From an uncultured Oscillibacter sp. (lineage in GTDB: Bacteria > Bacillota > Clostridia > Oscillospirales > Oscillospiraceae): DNA of 30,939 nt. Location of the stretch: NCBI GenBank assembly GCA_910586735.1, contig CAJUJW010000031.1, positions 1 to 30,939 on the forward strand, written 5' to 3'. The position numbers and the translations under genes are program-made. This document shows, in pieces, positions 22,168 through 29,582 of this stretch (positions are counted from its first letter, which is position 1; every line of letters begins with the position of its first letter). The notes under the pieces were generated by a model. It was not told the origin of the DNA, did no database searches, and saw nothing but the letters and a program-made list of their open reading frames with translations.

Positions 22168-22370
22168 AGCGGAACGGTTTAACCGTTCCGCTGAGCTTGT
22201 CAAAAAACATGGAGGCCAATTCGACGGGAAGGAAGAGAGCTGCGAGAGGAACCCAGGAGGGGTTCCTTTCGTTTTCAATCATAAGTTTTCAGCACAGCTG
22301 AAAACTTGCTCAGGCTGGCAAAAATTCTTTTTGACAGCCTGAAGCGGAACAGCCCTGCCGTTCCGCTTTT
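22168..22370. repeat. Intergenic string of five hairpins between traX and the lipoprotein gene
   Basis: In order: (1) 22168-22177/22183-22192, AGCGGAACGG/CCGTTCCGCT, T-rich on the minus side; (2) AGGAACCC/GGGTTCCT near 22242-22263; (3) AAGTTTTCAGC/GCTGAAAACTT near 22283-22307; (4) TCAGGCTG-CAAAAA/TTTTTG-CAGCCTGA near 22309-22342; (5) 22342-22350/22360-22368, AAGCGGAAC/GTTCCGCTT, then TTTT. Hairpins 1 and 5 share the same GCGGAAC/GTTCCGC arms and bracket the rest. The outer hairpins can serve as terminators for the convergent genes. The whole has the look of a mobile or dispersed structured element, which is inference. Confidence 0.65.
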
Positions 22371-22385
22371 CTGTCTTTGTCGGGC

Positions 22386-22967
22386 TCATCTCTCCTCGGC
22401 GGTGAAATACACAAAGAAGGTGTCCCCCTCGCTGTTGTCCCCGAACAGCTCCCGGTGGGAGATGGAAAAGTCCCTCTCGTCCGCCGGAACGTCGAAGACC
22501 AGGACGCCGGTGCGGGTCTCGTCCACCGCCAGGTCGTAGCGGGCGGGGAGCTGCTCCTCGGACACCACGTCCAGGTCGCTGCCGTCCGCCCCCTCGGTGA
22601 TGGGCCAGGCGAACTCGTCGGTCTCGGGGCTGGCGCTCCACTGGCCCTGGAAGTCGTCGTCGTACATGGGGATGGTCTCTATGTTGGTGTTTTTGATGGT
22701 GATTTCCACCACCAGCACCTTCCGGCCCTCCGGGGGAACGTGGCCGTGGTACTCCGAGGCGGTGTAGGCGCTGTTCACGGTGAAGTCCATGAAGTAGGAA
22801 TGGACCAGGTCGCCGGCGCGGGCCTCGGCAAAGCCGTCCTCCGCCCAGATCTCCTCGCCGCCGGGTTCGCCGGTCTTGCCGGCGCCGCCGGAACCGCCAA
22901 GGCCGCCGCAGCCGGTCAGGGCGCACAGCGCCAGCAGGGTCAAAGTCATCGCGATCCATCGTCTCAT
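22386..22967 (-). CDS. Lipoprotein with a DUF4352-like extracellular domain
   Basis: 193 residues. A lipoprotein signal (MRRWIAMTLTLLALCALTGC, Cys20 in LTGC) is followed by a Gly-rich spacer. A beta-sandwich-like domain follows (VNSAYTASEYHGHVPPEGRK, then LVVEITIKNTNIETIPMYDDDF and TRTGVLVFDVPADE), the arrangement seen in DUF4352/telokin-like proteins exported by Firmicutes. Acidic overall. Role unknown; such proteins are surface-exposed and sometimes near sensor or transport genes, but none is adjacent here. The ribosome binding site is weak. Confidence 0.82.
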   Translation of the reverse strand: MRRWIAMTLTLLALCALTGCGGLGGSGGAGKTGEPGGEEIWAEDGFAEARAGDLVHSYFMDFTVNSAYTASEYHGHVPPEGRKVLVVEITIKNTNIETIPMYDDDFQGQWSASPETDEFAWPITEGADGSDLDVVSEEQLPARYDLAVDETRTGVLVFDVPADERDFSISHRELFGDNSEGDTFFVYFTAEER

Positions 22968-23008
22968 TCCAGGATGTCCCCCATTCTCTAGTCTCAGTAA
23001 TTTTTCAA

Positions 23009-23037
23009 ATTATACTACTGGCTTGCTTTTGAGTCAA
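23009..23037 (-). promoter_or_regulatory. Promoter of the lipoprotein gene
   Basis: Minus strand: TTGACT (23037-23032), 17 bp, TATAAT (23014-23009), 42 bases before the start. Confidence 0.82.
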
Positions 23038-23118
23038 TATCCGACAGGGAGGAGAGTGCCTCCGGCGCATATTTTATCGGGGGAGGTTGTTCCGGCCCTT
23101 GCGGGCGGGGGGCTTTTT
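23038..23118. other. Gap before repeat copy 1; no gene seen
   Basis: Part of a 460-base gene-free stretch (23038-23497). It contains small GC hairpins (for example CCGGCCCTTGCGGGCGG near 23093) but no convincing gene. Confidence 0.5.
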
Positions 23119-23205
23119 CTCCCCCGAAAGGGGGAGCCTGTACACGCCCTGACGGGCGGGGAAGAATGGAGGCCAGCGATGGCTGGTGCAATGCACCCCC
23201 CATTT
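23119..23205. repeat. Dispersed multi-hairpin repeat, copy 1
   Basis: An 87-bp block matching a second block at 29250-29335. Shared features in the same order: CTCCCCC-loop-GGGGG, CGCCCTGACGGGCGGGG, CCAGCGATGGCTGG, and a conserved end TGCACCCCCCATTT. Each part is a small hairpin, as in REP/BIME-like elements. It lies in an intergenic region, with about 65 bases of weaker similarity beyond its right end. Confidence 0.8.
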
Positions 23206-23362
23206 CGTCGGAAGAAATTCCGCTCTGCTCCGTCCCCGCCTGGCGGCGAGGACTGCGCCCGCTCCATTCCTGCCATTCTTATTACAATGTCTCTCAACAG
23301 GACACCTCCTCCCGGCAGGGCCCCGCCCCGCCAGGCTCTGGAAAAAGCCCGAAAAAATTGCA

Positions 23363-23376
23363 TGTTAGCGCGAACA
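23363..23376 (+). promoter_or_regulatory. LacI-type operator upstream of the fructokinase gene
   Basis: TGTTAGCGCGAACA is a near-perfect palindrome with a central CG and one mismatch from TGTTAGCGCTAACA, the usual LacI/GalR-family pattern. It sits 6 bp upstream of the -35, where a repressor or activator could act. Confidence 0.55.
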
Positions 23377-23382
23377 AACGAC

Positions 23383-23411
23383 TAGACAACCGGCTGAAAG
23401 TTTGATATAAT
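23383..23411 (+). promoter_or_regulatory. Promoter of the fructokinase gene
   Basis: TAGACA (23383-23388), 17 bp, TATAAT (23406-23411), giving a leader of about 80 nt. Confidence 0.75.
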
Positions 23412-23497
23412 CCCAGAAAATCGATTACGGAGCCAGGAACTTCCAGAAAAAGGACGCTTCCGCTCCGGCAAAAATATGATGACAGGAGGCCGTTTTC

Positions 23498-24454
23498 ATG
23501 GACGTGACAGCAATCGGTGAGATCTTAATCGACCTGACCCAAACTGGGGTCAATGAGGCCGGCGTGCCTCAATTCTCCGCCAACCCAGGCGGGGCGCCCG
23601 CCAATGTGGCCGTGGCCGCCGCCCGGCTGGGGGCGAAGACCGCCTTTTTGGGCAAGGTGGGCAATGACGGATTCGGCGCGTACCTCCGCCGGGTGCTGGA
23701 GGATAACGGCGTGAACAGCCGGGGACTGCGCACCGGGGACCAGCACACCACCATGGCCATCGTCTCCGTGGATGAGACCGGGGAGCGCAGCTTCCGCTTC
23801 GTCCGGGGGGCCGACCGGGACCTGCCGCCGGAGGGCGTGGACGAGGACGAGGTCCTGCACAGCAAGATTCTTCACTTCGGCTCCGTCAGCCTCACGGCGG
23901 GACTGAGCCGCAGCGCCACCATTTTCGCCGCCCGCACGGCTCACCGCAGCGGGGGCGTGGTCAGCTATGACCCCAACTACCGCCCCGCCCTCTGGGCCAG
24001 CGAGGCCGAGGCTTCCGAGTGGATGACCATCCCCCTGCCCCTGGTGGACATCCTCAAGGCGTCGGAGGAGGAGCTGCCCCTGCTCACCGGCACCGCCGGC
24101 CTGGAGGAGGGGACCCGGATTTTAGAGGAGCGGGGAATTTCCCTGGTCATGGTCACCCTGGGCGGCGAGGGCTGCTTCTGCCGCTGGAAGGGGGAGACCT
24201 GGCATCAGCCCGGCGTCCCCGTGAAGGTAGCCGACACCAACGGCGCGGGGGACACCTTCCTGGGCGCGGTGCTCAGCCGCCTGTGCCAGCGGGGGGAAAA
24301 GCCCCTGGAGGGTCTGACCCGGGCGGAGCTGAAGGATATCCTGGCCTTCGCCAACCGGGCGGCGGCTTTCACCTGTTCCCGCAGCGGGGCCATTCCCGCC
24401 ATGCCGGCCTTGGCGGAACTGTTCGACGGCCAGGGATCGCCGCGCCTGCCATGA
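23498..24454 (+). CDS. PfkB family carbohydrate kinase, probable fructokinase
   Basis: 318 residues, the normal length. PfkB signature 1 is NPGGAPANVAVAAARLG (29-45), signature 2 is VADTNGAGDTFLGAVLS (244-260) with catalytic Asp252, and SYDPNYRPALW sits in between as in ribokinase-fold fructokinases. The opening VTAIGEILIDL fits fructokinases (ScrK-type) best; related sugar kinases cannot be ruled out. It would phosphorylate free fructose from sucrose or similar sugars. The upstream LacI-type operator supports sugar control, and the PTS general genes lie downstream under their own promoter. The ribosome binding site ACAGGAGG precedes ATG. Confidence 0.9.
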   Translation: MDVTAIGEILIDLTQTGVNEAGVPQFSANPGGAPANVAVAAARLGAKTAFLGKVGNDGFGAYLRRVLEDNGVNSRGLRTGDQHTTMAIVSVDETGERSFRFVRGADRDLPPEGVDEDEVLHSKILHFGSVSLTAGLSRSATIFAARTAHRSGGVVSYDPNYRPALWASEAEASEWMTIPLPLVDILKASEEELPLLTGTAGLEEGTRILEERGISLVMVTLGGEGCFCRWKGETWHQPGVPVKVADTNGAGDTFLGAVLSRLCQRGEKPLEGLTRAELKDILAFANRAAAFTCSRSGAIPAMPALAELFDGQGSPRLP

Positions 24455-24488
24455 GAATATCCACCCTTGCGGTGCTTCGGAAAGGGTC

Positions 24489-24515
24489 CGCCCCCAGTGG
24501 GGGTGGGCTCTTTTC
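24489..24515 (+). terminator. Probable terminator after the fructokinase gene
   Basis: CCGCCCCC/GGGGGTGG (8 bp, one G-T pair) with an AGT loop, then GCTCTTTTC. Confidence 0.55.
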
Positions 24516-24526
24516 ATAAAAATCTA

Positions 24527-24540
24527 GGTAAACGATTAAA
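24527..24540 (+). promoter_or_regulatory. Possible catabolite (cre-like) site before HPr
   Basis: GGTAAACGATTAAA matches the consensus TGWAANCGNTNWCA at 12 of 14 positions and lies just upstream of the -35. A chance match is quite possible, and the HPr encoded here lacks the serine needed to serve CcpA. Confidence 0.25.
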
Positions 24541-24546
24541 TAACAT

Positions 24547-24575
24547 TTGCAAAAACGCCAAAGAGGTGCTATCCT
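24547..24575 (+). promoter_or_regulatory. Promoter of the HPr-enzyme I operon
   Basis: TTGCAA (24547-24552), 17 bp, TATCCT (24570-24575) with extended TGC. Confidence 0.6.
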
Positions 24576-24627
24576 ATAGGCATGACGCCGGACGCTCCGG
24601 CCACCACGATCAGAAAGGAAGAGTCTC

Positions 24628-24885
24628 ATGAAACAGTTCACTTACACCATCACCGACCCCATCGGCATCCACGCCCGTCCCGCCGGCCTCCTGGCCAAGG
24701 CCGCCAAGGCCCTGGACAGCACCGTCACCATTACCAAGGGGGAGAAATCCGCCGCCGCCGCTAAGCTGATGGCCGTTATGGGCCTGGGCGTCAAAACCGG
24801 CGAGACCATTACTTTCACCATCGAGGGCGGAGACGAGGAAGCCAGCGCCGCCGCTATGGAGCAGTTCTGCAAGGATAATATGTAA
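24628..24885 (+). CDS. ptsH: Phosphocarrier protein HPr lacking the regulatory serine
   Basis: 85 residues. HPr carries phosphate from enzyme I to sugar-specific PTS enzymes on His15, present here in GIHARPAG (13-20). In Firmicutes HPr is also phosphorylated at Ser46 by HPr kinase, after which it works with CcpA. Aligning MGVMSLG of B. subtilis with MAVMGLG here (48-54) puts Lys at position 46 (AAAAKLM) and Gly at 52, so this protein cannot receive that phosphate. The rest (IEGGDEEASAAAMEQF) is normal. First gene of the operon with ptsI 21 bases downstream. The ribosome binding site AAAGGAAG precedes ATG. Confidence 0.93.
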   Translation: MKQFTYTITDPIGIHARPAGLLAKAAKALDSTVTITKGEKSAAAAKLMAVMGLGVKTGETITFTIEGGDEEASAAAMEQFCKDNM

Positions 24886-24906
24886 GAGCGCCGGGAGGGT
24901 ACAGCT

Positions 24907-26541
24907 ATGCAAGTCGCAACCGGAAAATCCATTCTGAACGGCATTGCCATCGGACCCCTGCGTATTTACAAAAAGAAGGAGGCGGAGACCGCCGTCACCT
25001 CGAACCTCACGCCCGAGGAGGAGTACGCCCGCTTTGACGCCGCCCGGACCAAGGCCCAGGAGCAGCTGGGGGCCCTGTACGACAAGGCCCTGGACGAGGT
25101 GGGCGAGGACAACGCCGCCATCTTTGAAATCCACCAGATGATGCTGGACGACGACGACTACCTGGACGCGGTGAAGGGCATCCTGGACACCCAGGGGGCC
25201 ACGGCGGAGTACGCCGTCACCACCACCGGGGAGAACTTCTCCGCCGCCTTCGCCGCCATGGAGGACGAGTACATGCGGGCCCGGGCCGCCGACGTGAAGG
25301 ACATCTCCCGCCGGGTGGTCAACGTCCTGATGGGCGTGGAAGACGCGGACATGATGGACGACAAGTCCGCCATCCTGGTGGCCGACGACCTGACCCCCAG
25401 CGAGACCGTGCAGCTGGATAAATCCAAGCTGCTGGGCTTCATCACCCGGCACGGCTCCAGCAACAGCCACACCGCCATTCTGGCCCGGACCATGAACATC
25501 CCCGCCCTGGTGGGCGTGGACTTCCAGGACGACTGGGACGGCAAACTGGCCATCATCGACGGGTACAACCACTGCGTCTATATCGAGCCCGCCGCCGAGC
25601 TCCTGGCCACCATGGAGGAAAAGCGCAGCAGCGACCTGAAACAGCAGGCCCTGCTCCAGAGCCTGAAGAAAAAGCCCAACGTCACCCTGGACGGAAAAGA
25701 GATCAAGGTCTACGCCAACATCGGAAACGCCGGGGACGTGGGCCTCGTCCTCCAGAACGACGCCCAGGGCATCGGCCTCTTCCGCAGTGAGTTCATCTAC
25801 CTGGACTCCAAGGACTACCCCTCCGAGGACCAGCAGTTCATGCTGTACAAGCGGGTGGTGGAGACCATGGCCGGGAAGAAGGTCATCATCCGCACCCTGG
25901 ACATCGGCGCCGACAAACAGGCGGACTACTTCGATCTGGACAAAGAGGAGAACCCCGCCCTGGGCTATCGGGCCATCCGCATCTGCCTGACGAGAAAAGA
26001 GGTCTTCAAGACCCAGCTCCGGGCCATTCTCCGGGCCAGCGCCTTCGGCACCGTGTCCATCATGTTCCCCATGATCATCTCCGTCCGGGAGGTCCGGGAC
26101 GCCAAGGAGATTCTGGAGGAATGCCGGGCCGAGCTCCAGGAGCGGGGCGTGGCCATGGGCAACGTGGAAATCGGCATCATGGTGGAGACCCCCGCCGCCG
26201 TCATGATGGCCGACGAGCTGGCCGAGGAAGTGGAGTTCTTCTCCCTGGGCACCAACGACCTGACCCAGTACACCCTGGCCATCGACCGGCAGAACCCCAA
26301 GCTGGACAACTTCTACGACTCCCACCACCCGGCGGTTCTCCGCATGATCAAGCACACCATCGAGGCGGGCCACCGCCACGGCTGCTGGGTGGGCATCTGC
26401 GGCGAGCTGGGCGCGGACCAGACGCTGATGGAGACCTTCCTCCGGTACGGCGTGGACGAACTGTCCGTGTCCCCCGCCTCCGTCCTGCCCCTGCGGAAGA
26501 TTATCCGCAGCCTGGACCTGAGCAAGGAGCCGGAACTCTGA
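24907..26541 (+). CDS. ptsI: PTS enzyme I, phosphoenolpyruvate-protein phosphotransferase
   Basis: 544 residues (family about 570). It transfers phosphate from PEP to HPr. Seen: the N-terminal ATGKSILNGIAIGPL, the phospho-accepting His188 in GSSNSHTAILARTMNIPALVG (most enzymes have GGRTSH or similar here), the PEP-binding barrel with QGIGLFRSEFIYLD, RTLDIGADKQ, VETPAA and FFSLGTNDLTQYTLA, and the catalytic Cys498 in VGICGELGAD. Cytoplasmic. Followed by a strong terminator, so HPr-EI form a two-gene operon. Confidence 0.95.
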   Translation: MQVATGKSILNGIAIGPLRIYKKKEAETAVTSNLTPEEEYARFDAARTKAQEQLGALYDKALDEVGEDNAAIFEIHQMMLDDDDYLDAVKGILDTQGATAEYAVTTTGENFSAAFAAMEDEYMRARAADVKDISRRVVNVLMGVEDADMMDDKSAILVADDLTPSETVQLDKSKLLGFITRHGSSNSHTAILARTMNIPALVGVDFQDDWDGKLAIIDGYNHCVYIEPAAELLATMEEKRSSDLKQQALLQSLKKKPNVTLDGKEIKVYANIGNAGDVGLVLQNDAQGIGLFRSEFIYLDSKDYPSEDQQFMLYKRVVETMAGKKVIIRTLDIGADKQADYFDLDKEENPALGYRAIRICLTRKEVFKTQLRAILRASAFGTVSIMFPMIISVREVRDAKEILEECRAELQERGVAMGNVEIGIMVETPAAVMMADELAEEVEFFSLGTNDLTQYTLAIDRQNPKLDNFYDSHHPAVLRMIKHTIEAGHRHGCWVGICGELGADQTLMETFLRYGVDELSVSPASVLPLRKIIRSLDLSKEPEL

Positions 26542-26561
26542 GAAAAGCGACAGACCCCCAA

Positions 26562-26594
26562 AACGCCGGACGCCAGCGCGTCCGGCGTTTTTTT
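26562..26594 (+). terminator. Terminator of the HPr-enzyme I operon
   Basis: A 12-bp perfect stem (26562-26573 with 26578-26589), a CAGC loop and seven T. Confidence 0.93.
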
Positions 26595-26648
26595 GCAAAA
26601 GGCCCGTCCAGACCGGCGGCGGCCCTGTTCTTTTGGCGGAAAGTGACA

Positions 26649-26677
26649 TTGTAATTTCAGGGCCGGCAGGGTACAAT
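26649..26677 (+). promoter_or_regulatory. Promoter of the BMP-domain gene
   Basis: TTGTAA (26649-26654), 17 bp, TACAAT (26672-26677), about 50 bases before the start. Confidence 0.6.
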
Positions 26678-26725
26678 GAAGCCTTGAAAAGCCAATGGTC
26701 AAAATCGTGGAGGGAGGACGCCTAT

Positions 26726-28633
26726 ATGAGCGCTCGTCAGGAAGCCGTGTCCCAATACGCAAACGCCCTGAAACAGGGCCGCAAGTCCTACAAGGAGGCC
26801 CTGGTCCGGGGCCGCTACCCCTATCCCCAGGTGCTGGACGAGATTATCAACGACTCCATGGTGGCGGGCCAGACGGAACTGGGCGTCATGGAGATTCCCG
26901 TGGGCCAGATTGTGGGCACCAAGACGGCGGGCCGCCGGTCCGCCTTCTCGGCGGACTTCCTGCCCCTGCTGGACCCGGACACGGAGTTTGCCGCCAAGTG
27001 GGTCAGCCTCTGCGAGGGCCATTTGGGGGACGAGGGCATCCGGGACCCCATCCGGTGCTATGAGTATTTCGGCCGCTTCTACGTCCAGGAGGGAAACAAG
27101 CGGGTCAGCGTCCTGCGGAGCTACGGCGCGCCCACCATCTTGGCCTATGTTATCCGCATGATTCCCGTGTGGACCGAGGACCCGGTCGTGGCGGCCTATT
27201 ACGAGTTCATGCAGTCCTTCCCCCTGACCAAGCTGTACCGCACCCGGTTCAGCCGGGCGGGGAGCTTCGTCAAGCTCCAGAAGGCCCTGGGCTATGAGCC
27301 GGATCACGTCTGGACGGAGGACGAGCGGCGGCGCTTCGCCGCGGGCTACACCTACTTCCAGGAGCCCTTCCTGAAACTGGGCGGCGGGGACCTGCCCATC
27401 ACCGTGGCGGACGCCATGCTGGTGTGGCTGAAGGTCTACAGCTTCGACGACCTCATCAAGCTGCCCTCGGGGGAGCTTCAGAAGAGCGTCAAGGCCGTCT
27501 GGGCGGACATCAAGGCCCTGTCGGAACCCATTTCCGTCCGCACGGACACGCCGGAGGCCAAGGAAGAGAGCAACCTCCTGGGCCGCATCTTCAAGCCCAG
27601 GCAGCCCAGCCGCTTAAAGGTGGCCTTCATCAGCGACCAGCTCCCCCAGCAGAGCGACTGGGCCCGGGCCCACGACCTGGGCCGGGAGTATCTGGAGACC
27701 GTCATGGAGGACCGGGTGGAGACGGAAACCTTCTACGGCGTCCATCCGGGGGCCGAGGCGGAGGCCGCCATGGAGGAGGCCGCCCAGAACGGGGCGCAGC
27801 TCATCTTCGCCATCACGCCGCCCCTCATCGGGGCCTGCCGCAAGGCGGCGGCGAAGCACCCGGAGGTCCGCATTCTGAACTGCTCCGTCTCCATGCCCTA
27901 CGCCGGGGTTCGCACCTACTACAGCCGCATCTACGAGGCCAAGTATATCGCCGGGGCCATCGCCGGGGTGCTGAGCCGCAGCGGGCGCATCGGGTACGTG
28001 GCCAGCAACCCCATCTTCGGCGTCCCCGCCAGCATCAACGCCTTTGCCCTGGGGGCCCGGCTCACCAATCCCAGGGCGGAGATTGTCCTCCGCTGGTCCT
28101 GCGTGGAGGAGAACGCCATGGACGCCCTGGCCTGGGACGGGGTCTCCCTGATCTCCAACCGGGACATCCCCACGCCGGACCGCATCCGGGAGCCCTGGGG
28201 CCTGTGCCGCATTGAGGAAGGGAAGTTCCACTCCCTGGCCTCCCCCTACTGGCACTGGGGCAGCGTCTACACGAACCTGATCCGCAGCATCCTCAGCGGC
28301 GGCTGGGAGTCCCTCTCCGCCCCGGAGGGTCAGGCGGTGAACTACTGGTGGGGCATGGACAGCCGGGCCGTGGACATTCTCCTGGGGGACGACCTGCCCG
28401 CCGGGGTCCGCCAGCTGGCGGGGATACTCCGCCGGGGCATCATCGACGGGTCCATCCAGCCCTTCCCGGAGGCCACGCCGGAGAAGATTCTCCACATGGA
28501 CACCTTGCTGGACTGGGTCCATGGCAGCATCCCCCGATACGAGGAGCTGCTGCCCATGGCCCGGTCCCTCGCCCGGCTCCAGGGCGTCTACCGGGAGGCC
28601 ATCCCCCCGGAGAAGGAGGACCCCATCCTGTGA
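26726..28633 (+). CDS. Two-domain protein: ParB-like N-terminus and BMP (PnrA-like) ligand-binding C-terminus, no signal peptide
   Basis: 635 residues. Residues about 55-147 look like a ParB/sulfiredoxin-type module: IPVGQIVGTKTAGR, then EYFGRFYVQEGNKRVSVLRSYGA (family xxEGNxRxxAL). Residues about 150-300 are helical. From about 300 (LKVAFISDQLPQQSDWARAH) to about 600 it follows the basic membrane protein (BMP/PnrA-like) substrate-binding fold, with RTYYSRIYEAKYIAGAIAGVLS and IGYVASNPIFGVPASINAFALG. Ordinary BMP proteins are lipoproteins of nucleoside ABC importers. This one has neither signal peptide nor lipobox and no permease genes beside it, so an intracellular ligand sensor is more likely. 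The start at 26726 follows AGGGAGG. The GTGA overlap couples it to the metallophosphoesterase. Confidence 0.82.
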   Translation: MSARQEAVSQYANALKQGRKSYKEALVRGRYPYPQVLDEIINDSMVAGQTELGVMEIPVGQIVGTKTAGRRSAFSADFLPLLDPDTEFAAKWVSLCEGHLGDEGIRDPIRCYEYFGRFYVQEGNKRVSVLRSYGAPTILAYVIRMIPVWTEDPVVAAYYEFMQSFPLTKLYRTRFSRAGSFVKLQKALGYEPDHVWTEDERRRFAAGYTYFQEPFLKLGGGDLPITVADAMLVWLKVYSFDDLIKLPSGELQKSVKAVWADIKALSEPISVRTDTPEAKEESNLLGRIFKPRQPSRLKVAFISDQLPQQSDWARAHDLGREYLETVMEDRVETETFYGVHPGAEAEAAMEEAAQNGAQLIFAITPPLIGACRKAAAKHPEVRILNCSVSMPYAGVRTYYSRIYEAKYIAGAIAGVLSRSGRIGYVASNPIFGVPASINAFALGARLTNPRAEIVLRWSCVEENAMDALAWDGVSLISNRDIPTPDRIREPWGLCRIEEGKFHSLASPYWHWGSVYTNLIRSILSGGWESLSAPEGQAVNYWWGMDSRAVDILLGDDLPAGVRQLAGILRRGIIDGSIQPFPEATPEKILHMDTLLDWVHGSIPRYEELLPMARSLARLQGVYREAIPPEKEDPIL

Positions 28634-29235
28634 AGCTGCTTCTGCTGTCGGACAAAGAGTGCGAGTATTTGTGGGACTACTACCAGCCGGGCCGCCTGAA
28701 GGACTTTGACGTGATCATTTCCTGCGGCGACCTGAGCTCAAAATACCTCTCGTTTCTTGTGACCATGGCCAGCCGGCCCGTGCTATACGTCCATGGGAAC
28801 CACGACAAGACCTATGACCTGCACCCCCCGGAGGGCTGCGACTGCATCGAGGACCGGCTGGTCAACATCCGGGGGCTGCGCATTCTGGGACTGGGGGGGA
28901 GCGCCCTGTACAGCGGCGGCCCCCACCAGTACACGGAGACCCAGATGGCCCGGCGGATCCGCCGCCTCCGGTATCGGATCTGGAAGGCGGGGGGTGTGGA
29001 CATTGTTGTGACCCACGCGCCCATCCAGGGCTATGGGGACGGGGAGGACTACGCCCACCGGGGCTTCGCGTGCCTGCTGGAGCTGGTGGACAAGTACCAG
29101 CCTCGGTATCTGATTCATGGACACGTCCATGTGAACTATGGGTTTGATATTCCCCGGGTGCTCCACCGGGGGGAGACCACCATTATTAACGCCTATGAGC
29201 GGTTTGTCTTGGATTTGGACAACCCTCCAGGGTGA
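28630..29235 (+). CDS. Metallophosphoesterase (calcineurin-like, YfcE-like)
   Basis: 201 residues from GTG 28630, whose codon overlaps the stop of the upstream gene (GTGA). Metal-site motifs in order: LLLSDKE (Asp8; the usual DxH is DxE here), SCGDLS (Asp34), VHGNHDK (Asn57-His58-Asp59), VVTHAP (His129) and LIHGHVHVN (His165, His167). All but the first-motif His are intact. The family hydrolyses phosphodiesters or phosphomonoesters in the cytoplasm. Coupling to a BMP-type sensor suggests a nucleotide- or nucleoside-related substrate, which is inference only. The end (YERFVLDLDNPPG) is complete. Confidence 0.88.
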   Translation: MKLLLLSDKECEYLWDYYQPGRLKDFDVIISCGDLSSKYLSFLVTMASRPVLYVHGNHDKTYDLHPPEGCDCIEDRLVNIRGLRILGLGGSALYSGGPHQYTETQMARRIRRLRYRIWKAGGVDIVVTHAPIQGYGDGEDYAHRGFACLLELVDKYQPRYLIHGHVHVNYGFDIPRVLHRGETTIINAYERFVLDLDNPPG

Positions 29236-29249
29236 GGGGGAGGTCTCTT
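29236..29249. other. Start of a gene-free stretch running to the tRNA-Gly palindrome (29236-29582)
   Basis: This stretch of about 350 bases holds repeat copy 2 (29250-29335), a 13-bp perfect hairpin TCTCTTTTCATTC/GAATGAAAAGAGA just after it (29336-29364), and a 9-bp stem CCGGTTTGC/GCAAACCGG (29562-29582). No convincing gene is seen. Confidence 0.55.
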
Positions 29250-29335
29250 CTCCCCCGTAAGGGGGGACCTTTACTCGCCCTGACGGGCGGGGGGCTTGGC
29301 AACCAGCGATGGCTGGTTCATTGCACCCCCCATTT
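29250..29335. repeat. Dispersed multi-hairpin repeat, copy 2
   Basis: Collinear with copy 1 at 23119: CTCCCCC-loop-GGGGGG, CGCCCTGACGGGCGGGG, CCAGCGATGGCTGG and TGCACCCCCCATTT in the same order with near-identical spacing. It starts 15 bases after the metallophosphoesterase stop and is followed by an unrelated perfect hairpin, so the conserved unit ends near 29335. Confidence 0.8.
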
Positions 29336-29582
29336 TCTCTTTTCATTCCCGGAATGAAAAGAGAAAACGGGCCGTGCACGGTCCAAAAGAGAAAAGCAAG
29401 GGGCCGCCGCCCTCGGCAGCCGCTCCTCCAGGGCCCACCCTTCTATCGGCAGACCATTCCCCCAATTACCTGTCTATCAGCAGAACGCGAGGAAAAGGGT
29501 GTATGCGGGAAAAACCACGGCGGGTTTTTCCTGCGTGTTCAATAAGCCCCGCCGCAGCGGCCGGTTTGCTGCGCAAACCGGT

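Noticed and set aside
21275..22282. Minus-strand open frame opposite traX starting inside the hairpin string
   Set aside because: Its body is the antisense of traX and its first 40 residues cover the hairpin region; no ribosome binding site and no family features.
24610..26676. 688-codon open frame on the minus strand opposite HPr and enzyme I
   Set aside because: Shadow of high-GC genes; composition (Gly, His, Val, Gln, Leu) is typical of the antisense of such codons and no motif is present.
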